From: Rhynchonema sp. JSB1_4
Lineage: Eukaryota; Nematoda; Chromadorea; Monhysterida; Xyalidae
Assembly: GCA_030248065.1 (NCBI GenBank)
Contig: JASAMV010002836.1
Coordinates: 1-64,000 of the forward strand
Direction: 5' to 3'
Length of the DNA stretch: 64,000 nucleotides
Under the pieces are notes generated by a model. The model ran no database searches. It was given only the letters and a program-made list of their open reading frames with translations, and was not told where the DNA came from. Below, in pieces: positions 1-18,278 of the stretch (the first letter of the stretch is position 1; each line of letters begins with the position of its first letter). The translations under genes were made by a program, and so were the position numbers.

Positions 1-1529
1 GGTTGAGTGATGCCGTTAAGTGTGATTGGATGTCCGTTGTAGTATAGATTCAATATTGCAAGTTCCGATAACTCAATATTCCGATGCTCAATAATACGAG
101 ATTCATTACGCCAGAAATGTAATACAGCTCAATATTAAACCGACACACAAAGTCTCAATCTCAACAGTGAAAACAGAATGTAAAGCACACACAGACAGAA
201 CAGACCGTCAGCTTATCAGCAGCATTACACGCGCATTATTCAGCCAAAACATGCTCTTTAGAAATCACATGCTCAATGCCGTTTCATGGAGAACTGCCGG
301 TTCTCCACAGCACATCGCCACATGCCGAACTTGATATCAGTACGACGACTCGGTTCCCCCAATTCTCGACCCCCTCCCATCTTCCCAACTAATGGCACCG
401 GTTTGGAATTACCGAACGCTCACAGCTGTTTTCCGTTGCTGCAGGGGCCAGTAAACCTTTTGGGCCACAGCACTTTTTGGGCCATGTTACTTTTTTGGGC
501 CAGGTACACCTGGTACTTTTTGGCCCATGCACCTTTTGGGTCAGGTACGTTTACAACAAAAACATAATGTGGGACACAGCTGTGTGTGTATATCATTTGA
601 GACAGTCATGTCAGAGGGACATACCCGCGTGCTACAACAGAAATGTGAAAGAAAAATGTTCGAGTTTGGTACCATTTGACTTTATTTTTGCTGCGGGGAT
701 GTTTTGGAGCCCGGCAACGAGGTGCAAAAATTACACAGTTTCGATAATGTGACAAATATTGTATCAAAAACAGTAGTCGATGCGAAAAATTTCAATCCCG
801 TTAGGAAATCCAGATCCGGTTTAAAGTTCCGCATCCCGATAAGCAATCCCGTTCGAGCACTGCCCGCGTGTTGCAGTCTGACTGACAAAAGTGCCCATAA
901 TAACCGGTACAAACCCTTTCACAATCTGTCCGTTTCAACACTAACATTTTTTTTGTTGATTTCTTCTTATTTAGGTTTCAATAGAACAAGCATGCGTACT
1001 GTTTCTGTCAACTCTTTAGACCCTATTTGTAGTGTTGTTGAAACATAAGGCCCCCGAAAAGGCGGGAAAAAAAGCGCTAAATTCAACCGACCCCCACCAA
1101 ACCCCAGCACAGGCGGAGGCGGCAGGTTGGTTGAAGTACATGGGGCGGTAAAAAGGCCCGGGGGAAACACCACTGGCGCGGCGGGAACCTGTTTCCTTAC
1201 GTCTGTCCTTTTTCGATCTTGGAGTTTTTTGTGTTGTTGTCGGCCTTTCGGGCTGTCTGCGGATCCGGACCGCCGCCAAACAATCTCCCCCTGTTCTCTT
1301 TTTTATCACATATCTCTTCACTTGTGCGTGTGGAGTGTCGGGGTTTACGTGCGATTTTGCTCAAAGATTCTGTTACAAAAACTGACACAAAAGCTAAAAG
1401 GGGAAGAAGAAGCAGTATAACTGGTATTTAGGCTATAACGTAGCTTTTACGTGTATTTCTCTAGTGACGTGTCATCCAAAGTGATATTTAAGCGTGATTT
1501 ATTGTAAATCTATTCTATCTATACTACTA
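1..1529. other. Intergenic DNA, no gene recognised
   Basis: I see no exon chain or RNA gene here. A degenerate array of about 20-bp units with core TTTTTGGGCCAGGTAC lies at about 440-552; it matches one arm of the inverted array at 2095-2372. The remaining open frames are short, overlap on both strands and lack plausible splice phase continuity. Confidence 0.6.
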
Positions 1530-1702
1530 TCTATACTACTAAAACAGGAAGACGTATGTGTGTATGTGTGTGGCCCCCTCCCTCGGAGGTGCGGACGGGA
1601 CAATTTTCACGGGTAGCTTTGGGTATGCTAACGGGTCTTCGGGGGGGGGGGCACGGGCGCGGCGCTGTAGCCGGGCCGTAGGCACGGGTCCCGCCCGACT
1701 AG
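1530..1702 (+). mobile_element. Helitron-like non-autonomous element, copy 1
   Basis: The element begins TCTATACTACTAAAAC and ends in CTAG. It is preceded by A, as expected of Helitrons, which insert between A and T and make no target duplication. The GC-rich 3' part (core GCCGGGCCGTAGGCACGGG) can form a short imperfect hairpin just before CTAG. A second copy with the same start and nearly the same body follows with no spacer. The 5' TC, 3' CTAG and A/T junctions are seen; the Helitron assignment is inferred, because no Rep/helicase is encoded. Confidence 0.65.
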
Positions 1703-1890
1703 TCTATACTACTAAAACAGGAAGGCGTATGTATGTATGTCTGTATGTGTGTCTGTGGCCCCCTCCCTCGGAAGGGCGGACGGGTCAATTTTCACGGGTA
1801 GCTTTGGGTATGCTAACGGGTCTTCGGGGGGGAGGGGGCACGGCACGGGCGCGGCGCTGTAGCCGGGCCGTAGGCACGGGTCCCGTCTAG
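1703..1890 (+). mobile_element. Helitron-like non-autonomous element, copy 2 (head to tail)
   Basis: This copy starts TCTATACTACTAAAAC directly after the CTAG of copy 1, ends CTAG at 1887-1890 and is followed by T. It differs from copy 1 by small indels in the (TATG)n part and the G run. The pair therefore sits as A-[copy1][copy2]-T, a head-to-tail dimer as seen with rolling-circle replication. Confidence 0.65.
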
Positions 1891-2094
1891 TTCTATTCTA
1901 TATCTATACTCAACTTTGGGACCGGAATAAAAGCACCGCCGAGAAACCCGCCCGCTCGATCTCTATCTAAAGGGATTCACTGTGAGCGATATAAAACTCA
2001 AAGATCGGATCGGTCCTCCTTAGTCACGTGACCTTTTTGAATGAAGGATGCTGAGAAGTTTACCTGCCACTAATGAGTGTACCTGTGTTGTTCT

Positions 2095-2372
2095 GATTTC
2101 CATATATTGGGCCAGGAACTTTTGGGGCCAGGTCTTTTTGGACCGTGTACTGTTTTAGGCCAGGTATAGGTTTTGGCCCAGGTACTTTTTGGGCTGATTT
2201 TTGGTCCAATTTTATGTACCGTATGTGCGCAAGCGTGTGAGCATGCGAACATCTGGCCCAAAATGCATGCAAACGTTGCCCAAAAGCTACCTGACCCAAA
2301 AAGTAACATGGCCCAAAAAGTGTGGTGACCCAAAAGGTTCACTGGCCCAAAAAGATACGGAACCCCACGGAA
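2095..2372. repeat. Inverted array of degenerate GGGCCA units
   Basis: The left half carries units like TTTTGGGCCAGGTAC and the right half their complements, like GTGACCCAAAAAG, meeting at about 2235. Each arm is thus a tandem array of degenerate units of about 20 bp, and the two arms are inverted to each other. One unpaired arm of the same family lies at 440-552. The organisation resembles fold-back transposons. Confidence 0.6.
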
Positions 2373-3872
2373 GGATATTTGGAGAATATGACCTTGTAGC
2401 GTCGTTTCATTTACGCACGATTTATTTACCATGCGAACCAAAATCTCATCTCACGCCGCCAGGATAATCAAAATCAGATCAAGCTTCACAGGTTGCTTGA
2501 ATGAGCAGGATAACATCCGTTCGCATAATTTTCACCTGTATGTATATTTATAAACCTGACTTTAAGCCTTGAACCCATACGCCACCAAGTTGGCATACCC
2601 GGAAAACTATCTATGCATAATGGTTATGTCTAGCACCTGGACAAACTGCATCAATGATTTCCTCACGCCACCTTGAGAAAATAATACGTCGTTATCTGAT
2701 GGAGGTTCAATTTGTAATTCACGCAGCAAACTGTTTCTTCTTATTTATCCGCATTAAATCAAGAGTCATGCAGCATAAATACGCGAAATGTAACTTGTCG
2801 AAAAGCTACATGCAGAGAAACAATTGGAACAAAAAAGTCACATTCAAGTTTCGGCTAATTGTCTTGTCGTCAAATCAAAGTAATAATGAAGGAGCACCAA
2901 ATGAGCGCGAGAAATAATACATACAGTATGTATGATTTAATGAAAAGATTTGACGCTGTGATTTGACGACATTACTATCAGCCCAAATTTCATACATAAT
3001 GATACAGTTGTTGTAGTGTCAGCTATAGTGCAGCCAAATGAAGGCGACTGTCATCAGCGAGCACACAAGTGCACATTGTTCGGCGCAAGGTGAGCTTTTC
3101 TGAAACAAGGAAACAAAAACGGCAAATACATGAACCCACAAACGGTATTGTGGAACGTTTGATAACGATGTGGTTGGGCTCAGGCTTGTCAGCGTATGTT
3201 TGCATGTATGTATGTAGGTACTATGTAGTAGGTGTGTGGCTTGGACTTGCGTCCATTGGCCAGCCAGCATAAAGTCTGCGTGCTCAAAAAAGGTTTTGAT
3301 GGCGGCCAAGGGTTTAGACTGGTTGCTTCTGAGGTGAACACCGGCTCCAAACTTGAACCAACTGCGTAACCAAACTGCACCATGCCTTGCATCAACACTG
3401 AAGGCAACCACAGCAGCCACACGACTATAGGTATAGAGGATTGCACCATGGCTCATACCCATTAGCTTGCAAAATACATGACATGTCCGTATCAATTGTC
3501 GTTGGCTTTAGTGCCACGAGCTTGCTGCCGTGCATTCCTTGTGCAGGCCTCAGGCCAGCCAAGTCTCAGTTCAATCGTAGTCAGACATCGTTGAATCGGC
3601 CCGAAACGGCCAACCCGTTAAAGAACAAATAGCCGGAATGCTTTTTGCTGACATCCAGGGCAGGACGGACTTGAGTTTGGTTATGACTTTTGGCTACCAC
3701 AGGATTTCAAGAACCGTGAAACCTCAGCAGTGCTTCACAGCAGGGTGTAAAGGGCAAAAGTATACTTTATGCGAACTCAAAGTCATAACCGTGTCAAAGC
3801 CGATCCCGAGTCAGGACGCCAGCATAGAGTGCCTAGGGGCCAATGTTTCACACTGTTCTGCCTCACCGTGAC
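2373..3872. other. Downstream flank of the Ly6-like gene
   Basis: No confident gene. The stretch probably holds the last exon(s) and 3' UTR of the minus-strand gene at 3873-5178. On the minus strand between about 3.49 and 3.19 kb there are open frames, one with a hydrophobic run (IPIVVWLLWLPSVLM) that could be a GPI-anchor signal, but phase does not single out one model. Confidence 0.35.
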
Positions 3873-5178
3873 CGGCCACAAGCGTCCGGGTATGTGTTTA
3901 TGGGTGGTCCACCAGTAGTGATCATTCACTCTCAGTTTGTCGTCGGCGAACTTCATGATTTCGTACAGATACAACGAGTTGCACTTGTGCGCACGGCAGA
4001 AACACGCCACCGACAAGCGGCGTTCGGGGTCGTCAGCATCTGTGTGAAACATCAGCTATAGTAGGGATCATAGGCAAACTTTTGTGCACAGCAGATCATG
4101 ACTTCACGCAGCCAATATGACGTGCTCGTGGTGATTTTTGGAGGTCATTTTGCCAGATCACTTGCGAAAACTGACCGAAACGGGACGGGATGAAACTCAC
4201 TTCTGTTGTATACATTGTACATCTTTGGTTTAACACTTTTTTGCGATTCTAACCCACTCACCTCTGGCCGTTATCCGGACGTTGGTGTGTCGTTGCTCCA
4301 ATCGAATATTGCAGATGTAATGGTCGTGTAGGCCAACATGCCCGACTAAAATGGTGCAAAATGACGGTTGGTTGGTTGGATTCAACACAAATGAGTGTTT
4401 CTGTTTGCTGCTGTTGCAGTATTTTGACTAGTTTGATTGGCATCAACGCAAGACGTCGCACATGCTCGAAACGCAGGCGCGATGCTCATGAAATCGACGC
4501 ATAGTTATGCTTTTATACCTGCATACACCGTCGCGGTTGTCGCATATACGCAGCGACTTCCGTCAACGACAATAGAATTAGCCAGCAGTATGACCAACCA
4601 GTAAATCTTTGTGGATCCGTGGCACAGCCAAAATCAGCGAACCACTGCTGCCAGGCGAACACGAATGTGCCGTTCTTCATCTCAACCACACGCTCGTTGG
4701 TCGGATAGTAAACTACCTGTCAAGTGTGATGATGTTTCATCAATTGTGATAAATTGCTATTATGCGACATGGGTCGCCACCGTTACAAGACAATGGAAAA
4801 CAATCTCAACTCAGGAGATGACAGGTCAAAAGTTTTGATTCGGTTCACTGGAAAAGCACAGCCCTATTTTGCAACCTTGAGAGGGTACTATACACATATC
4901 ATGAGTCTTCTACTGAACAATGGTCGGGTGTTCTGTTCTTTTCACTATGTGGAAAATTTTCATTATATTTGACAAACAAACTGACCAGAAACAACGTATT
5001 AGATGGTCAAGGCAGATAAAAAGTCGTGCCGCCAAGCGACGCAAACCTGACAAGGCCCGTTGCATCCTTTGGTTTCGTGTTCCAGGCAGATCATCGATTG
5101 GCAGCATTGGTAGCGCCACGAATGTGCACAACGCAGAACGTGACACAACAGCAGGGCACACACTGAGTACAGGTCCAT
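3873..5178 (-). CDS. Secreted Cys-rich protein, Ly6/three-finger-like (3' end not resolved)
   Basis: Three exons join in phase on the minus strand: 5047-5178 (ATG start), 4599-4716 and 3873-4039. The product starts with a signal peptide (MDLYSVCALLLCHVLRCAHS), followed by a Cys-rich stretch (YQCCQSMIC, then GCNGPC), an internal GCATD and a closing CFCRAHKCNS. The late C-x-C-x5-C-N pattern is typical of the end of an Ly6/uPAR (LU) domain, whose members are secreted or GPI-anchored and often modulate neuronal receptors. After the CN box about 40 residues rich in Trp and His follow, and the last exon ends in phase 0, so more coding sequence is expected at lower coordinates. Exon structure is firm; LU membership is an inference from cysteine spacing, since overall similarity to a named family was not recognised. 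Confidence 0.6.
4430..4590. repeat. Fragment of interspersed repeat (copy also near 18.95-19.19 kb)
   Basis: The words GAAACGCAGGC, CGCATATACGCAGC and CGACTTCCGTCAACGACAAT recur in the same order near 18.95-19.19 kb, and shorter pieces occur at about 9.46-9.53 and 17.06-17.11 kb. This shows a dispersed family. No coding capacity or clear ends were found. Confidence 0.45.
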
Positions 5179-7489
5179 TTTGGATTGTGTTCCACGATCA
5201 CACAATATGTTCCCAGTTTTGCACGCACGGTAATTTCGAGACGGTAGAGATTTTATTCCGTTCTGGACTGAAAACTTGCATAAGGATAATGTTTTGCAAA
5301 AGTTGTACAGTCCCACATATAAGCCAGAATAGAACCAATAAATGTAATGTCTTTTCGTGAGACGTCAAAACCACATTTCTGTCCAAACGTTACAAGCGCA
5401 CACACACGGGGATTTCAATGTCAGAATGCGTGATGTGCTTTTGCCAGGAGCTGCCTGGATAGGTTTCTCAGATACCGGACTGTCATAAGATAATGCGGAC
5501 AGTAAAGCATTATATAAAGCTACATGAAGAGTCCGTGACAGTGTGTTCAACAAAAGAATCATTATGAGTTATTCAGCCTGGCGCATCGACAGGGCTTCTG
5601 CTGTCAGCGCGCACCATTGAGGATATGAAATTGGGTCTCTATGGCTCGAGCGGCCATCAAAAGCTGGACGGCCTGATAGATGGAAACGAACAAGAGTCAT
5701 TTCTGAAAGTGTTGTCGGAAACAAGATGCTTGACCGCGCTGCGCATCAATGTATGGGCACAACCAATCAGTCAGTGCACAACTCCACTGCATCAATTTTT
5801 CGACTATTCGTCTGTGGAGGTAAACACACTGCTGAGCTACGGTACCGGTTGCATCTCTTGGCTGTTTTTCGCATGCAATACATGACAGTCAGCCGGCATA
5901 AATGCGTCATGTGGTTCCTTCTTAGTACTAAATCATGCCCAACACATGCGAGATTACATGCATGTTGACGTGACTGCGACATGATTTGCATTTGCACCAT
6001 ATGCCGCACGAATCTTGCATGAAAGAAGTTTTTCGTTCATCTGATTGTTGTCATTTGTTTCTGACACTGCCTATAAAAGCGCCAAAATTTGGTGATAATG
6101 TGATGTCTTACCTTCCAAAAAACAAAAGAACGGGTCATTCCACATGCTCGATAAAGCGAAAGACGAAGAAATTCAGCTTTATCGTGTCTAATTCTCTCTT
6201 TGTGTCATCCAGAGCAACAATAAAGCGCTATCCATGCAATGGTTCAAATTGTATGGATTCATTCCATATCTTCAGTCGATATAAGTTATCCAACTTCAAC
6301 AGGTCCTTTCGACATGTTGTTTTATAGTCTTAGATTGTTTGTGACACACATCAGGGCACAGCTTGTGCAGAGGAGCTGTACATTTCTACTGCTCTGGTCC
6401 AGTGTAGTGCTCTTGCGTATACTTTTTCAAAACACGGTATGATCATTTTCATTATAGTCTTCCAAACATGCAGCTGTAAAGTGAGCAAACAAAAGCGCTA
6501 AATCTCAACGATCTCATGGCTTTTGTGCTCAATTCGCACTAGTTTGGGCGGTTGTTTGTTGGGCATCCAAATAAACGCATAATGCGACCAACAGATATTT
6601 CAAACAAGTTCTTTAGACAATATTTTTGTAACTTTCGTCAAAGGAACTGAATTCAAGGTGCCCGATGGCCATTTTTTTGTTTAAAAAGCAGAAAAATTAA
6701 AATTATGTATGACACATTAATGCGATATGACGCAATGCAAATCATAGATCGCATGTGTTTCACATAATGACTATTCTAAGAGGGTACCATCCCGCATGAA
6801 TGTCGCGTGTTTCGTGTAAAAAACAGTCGAGAATGCAATCGGTACTGTATACATACATACCTATGTACATGTGTAGATTTCACTGGAACGGCCTAGAACC
6901 ACACATATTGCACATGGTTCTCACAAAACGAAGTTAGTCAGCTGCTGCATGGGAAAAGACAAGAACCGTGTGGTTCTGCTTTGAGCACGAGATCAGACCC
7001 AATGGCCTGCAACAACAAAACGAAGAAGGGGGGCGGACAGCACGACAAGAAAAAACAACCAGCCCCCAGCCCCGGGCCCCCATAGCTGTGCCTTGGCCTG
7101 GCGGCTATATGAAATACGGTGTCTTGCACTGGAGAAAAAATGTTTTCGACCACATGCAGGGTTTCATGGCATGATCTGTGGGGTTTTCACGGGGCAGCTG
7201 CAGTAATGTACTTATGAACGAGCTTGTATAACATCATAAACGTGTTGTCAATCAGATATATAAATCGTCAGGAAGTTACTCAACGGGATCACATGAGTGT
7301 TTCAAATTAGCCGACCACAGCAGAAACTGTCAGAAACACGTGTGTGAATTGACACACATTGAACCCCTGGGGGGAGGAAAAAATAAGAATTGTGTCAACG
7401 CAACCGCCTGTGATTCGTCAAGACGCCGCTGGCTGAGTATCGATACGGCAAGGTGCTGCAACGTGAACGCGCAAACTGCAGTAAGTATA
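5179..7489. other. Intergenic DNA, no gene recognised
   Basis: The interval between the Ly6-like gene and the inverted repeat at 7.49 kb contains only short mutually overlapping frames. The frames near 5.6-6.0 kb are open on both strands but show no splice-phase chain. It presumably holds the promoter of the minus-strand Ly6-like gene, although no element is recognisable. Confidence 0.5.
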
Positions 7490-7731
7490 AGTATAGTAAA
7501 TTTCCAAATTCGCTGCCGCACAGTAAAGTACGCTCCATAGTTAATGTCAGGTTCTAAATCCGAAAATCACCTCGTGAAACATTCGGACAACCAGCCCACA
7601 CGCAGCTTGCCAGACAGCCAGGCAGCCAATGTTTCAGAACCGCGCATGGTTAGCGTTCGGGTTTACAACTTGACATTAACTATAGGGCGTATTTTACTGT
7701 GCGGCAGCGAATTTGGAAATTTACTATACTG
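7489..7731. mobile_element. Palindromic miniature element, TA-flanked
   Basis: Arms of about 65 bp are inverted to each other: TATAGTAAATTTCC and CGCTGCCGCACAGTAAA on the left, their complements on the right, ending GGAAATTTACTATA. The terminal TATAG...CTATA fits insertion at TA. The loop contains one TGAAACAT and one ATGTTTCA. The outermost word is shared with the palindrome at 43003-43275, suggesting related ends. No transposase is present. Confidence 0.7.
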
Positions 7732-8907
7732 AAGCGACGACAGCAGCCCTAGAGCGCGAAGAAATGAGTACAGCACAATATCACATGTTTGGATTCAGCA
7801 ACGGGTACGTTAACGACAACGCGATACATACGCACTTGCGAAAAATATATCACTACAGAGCGGCGCACACAGTTATGATCTCCAACACAAGATCTGCGCA
7901 AGAAAACATTGACACATGTAATGTAAGGTAAGACCCATACACACAATCCAGATTTCTTTCATGCGTGCCTTTGAGTCATTATCCACATGCCATGAACCCA
8001 ACTTCTGTCCGTCATTTCAAAAAAATACAATCAGCCCCTCTTAAGCCAACCGGTTCATGGTTTTTGGATATTAGCTTGCCCCATGCCCATACGTAGGTAT
8101 ACCCACATGTATGTACATATGTATACATCACATACAGTAGGTATACAGTGGCGTGGAAATGCAAATCGGAACCAAAAGTACCCGACCACACGCACAGTGA
8201 CATACGTCAGTTGCGACGCATACAAATGAGGTGCTTGGCAACGTGGGGCAATGAAATGAAACGTAAAATCTGCGCCCTCTGATGTTATGATGTATGTTGA
8301 TTACATTTGCATGTACTTCGGGGCGTTGAGGTCACACAACGAGCATAGAATTATATGAAGACCCGATGCCAGCACCGCAAATGGCAGTGGTATACCGTGT
8401 CAAGAGCGCATGAATCCTGTTTTAATCATGGAACATTTCTGAATTTAGACATTCTGAATTTGAATCTGAGTCTGAGTCAATATCTGAATTTCGAATGAAA
8501 TGATAGACGTATAGGTACCCTGAAGTGAAGCCAAGGTCAAATTTACTTTCCAATAGATGCATCACAGGATTGAAATCCTTTATACGTTCATCTGTGCTAC
8601 GCTGCCGGTCAGCGGGACCGCATATCCGCCGTTCCCAATCGGTGCAGTTTACGTGACGTATTTGTTATAAAAATCAGAAAGTACGGTCAGAGTCCGGCAC
8701 ATTCGATGAATCTTAGAGATCACTGTGATCAAAACTGCTCATGGATAGGGTGTTGTGATGGCAGAATTTTGTGTACCTTTGTATAGTTGAGTCAATGTCA
8801 AGCTTTCTACAAATGGATTAATTCATTATGACGAAAAGGGCACAATTAGGACGATACTGCAAAAAATATAATATTGTCCAACTCTCATACGAACATTATA
8901 TATGCAG
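7732..8907. other. Upstream region of the glutamate receptor gene
   Basis: This interval should contain the missing signal-peptide exon and promoter of the receptor starting at 8908, but I could not identify either. A stretch at about 7740-7830 (AGAGCGCGAAGAAATGA, then GCAACGGGTACGTTAACG) recurs at 17.17-17.34 kb and is part of a dispersed repeat. Confidence 0.45.
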
Positions 8908-16734
<7,827 letters not shown>

Positions 16735-18278
16735 TTCGACGCAAATTAGGCACAGTGTGATCTCAAAGAACGTTTCGGAAATTGTTAGCAAGCAGCCGTT
16801 GTTGTTTTGTTTGATCTTCGCCGGCAACCATATTGTCCTACTAAAGTTCAGTGACCACCTTGTAGCACAGCCCTTGTTCCAAGTACATATACGCTGGAGT
16901 GAACAATATAAAAAATTATTTACAATGTATATCGAAGATACATATAATACATCAGAAACAATCAAACATGAATCAACCCACACCGTAGAACTTATGCAGA
17001 TCCCAGAATGAACAGGCGGCAAGTGAATACAAAAGAATATACATAAATGCGTAAATGATAGCTAACTAATTCTATTGTAGTCCACGCATCAGCGCATATT
17101 TCATGCTGACGCGGCTGGACAACAGTGTTCTGTGCAATGCAGGTGGTTTGGACTTGGAGCAAAGCGACCCCAGAGCGCGAAGAAATGAATACAGTGTTGC
17201 TACAGTTCCGGGTGCAAGTCTAGGCTGAAAGTTCACGCGACTTCAACTTTCAGCCTAGAATTGCACCCGGTACTGTATAATAACACACTTGGATAGCGCG
17301 ACGGGTGCGTTGACGACAACAAACATCTTCTGCGTCAGCAAAATATACGCAAATGCGTAGTCAACATCAGAATAGGCTAAATACTGTGGCTGACTGATTA
17401 TTTTCATGATTAGTTTCCGAAGAACTGTGACAGTAAATCCTCGCTGATTTTGTTTCGCTGACGGTTTCTGAAACAACAAAAAATTGCACCATTGTTTCTT
17501 CGGGCTGCGCGGGCTTCGGTCGCTGTGTTGAAGCAAAAAGACCAAATACGATCAGCAACTCGTCTTCCAATTGTCTATGCAGAGCGAGGTTGAGTGAGTG
17601 TCCCGCCGGTCACGTGCAATGCAAAATTCTTAACGGTTACAAAGTGCGAACACACACCTGAAAGTGGCGCGTTGTTGCTGCAGAATTCTGGTGATTTCGT
17701 CAACGTCCGCCTTTGCGTCATCAATTGTGCGTTTACAGTCGGCAGTCGCCACCATCTTACGGTAGGACAACAGTCGATCGAAAGAGAACGATTCGAACTG
17801 AAAAATTCGCTTTGCCGTTCACAAAGCCCATGCATACATACACTCACTTGGTTAGGCTCGGGTTACACTCACTGTTGTACAACGGGTTCCAGATCCAGGA
17901 CACAGGTGCCCTGCTGGAGACCAAGTCTAAATCCACAAGTGCGGGTCAAATTTTATAATCGGGCCTCAGTCGGCCGGGCATGAAAACTGGGCATGAAAAT
18001 GCCGAGGCTGAATTTCCGGGCCCGAAAAAATGCGGCATATACTGTACCGTGTGTGCATACTCACTCACGGCTGAGTATCAATAAAAACGTGTCAGCCCTA
18101 TCCGACGCTATACGATGTCAAAGCCAAAGCCTGAAGCCGGCCGGATGTATGCAGCAAGCACAGCAATGCCCAAGCGAAGCTGTATACACGTGTGTGCTTC
18201 GTGCTGTCCGTCCCGCACACCACTTCTCCTGATGCCGGTGAGAAGCAGATGTTTCACATGCCGACATAATGTACGTAC
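16735..18278. other. Convergent intergenic region between receptor and Cys-rich gene
   Basis: It separates the plus-strand receptor stop from the last identified exon of the minus-strand Cys-rich gene, so it should carry both 3' UTRs and perhaps a terminal exon of the latter. I find no clear AATAAA for either. A dispersed repeat occupies about 17.05-17.35 kb, interrupted by the palindrome at 17203-17275. Confidence 0.5.
17203..17275. mobile_element. 73-bp palindrome with CAGT ends at a TA site
   Basis: CAGTTCCGGGTGCAA...GTCTAGGCTGAAAGTT is followed after a short loop by its complement, ending GCACCCGGTACTG. TA flanks both ends. It splits a dispersed repeat whose uninterrupted relative lies at 7.74-7.83 kb (AGAGCGCGAAGAAATGA... 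then GACGACAAC), which supports insertion. The ends CAGT/ACTG and the TA site fit Tc1/mariner-like MITEs. Confidence 0.65.

Noticed and set aside
3019..3495. 158-codon minus-strand ORF as an independent gene
   Set aside because: No start context or family; it overlaps other open frames and may at most include the last exon of the Ly6-like gene.
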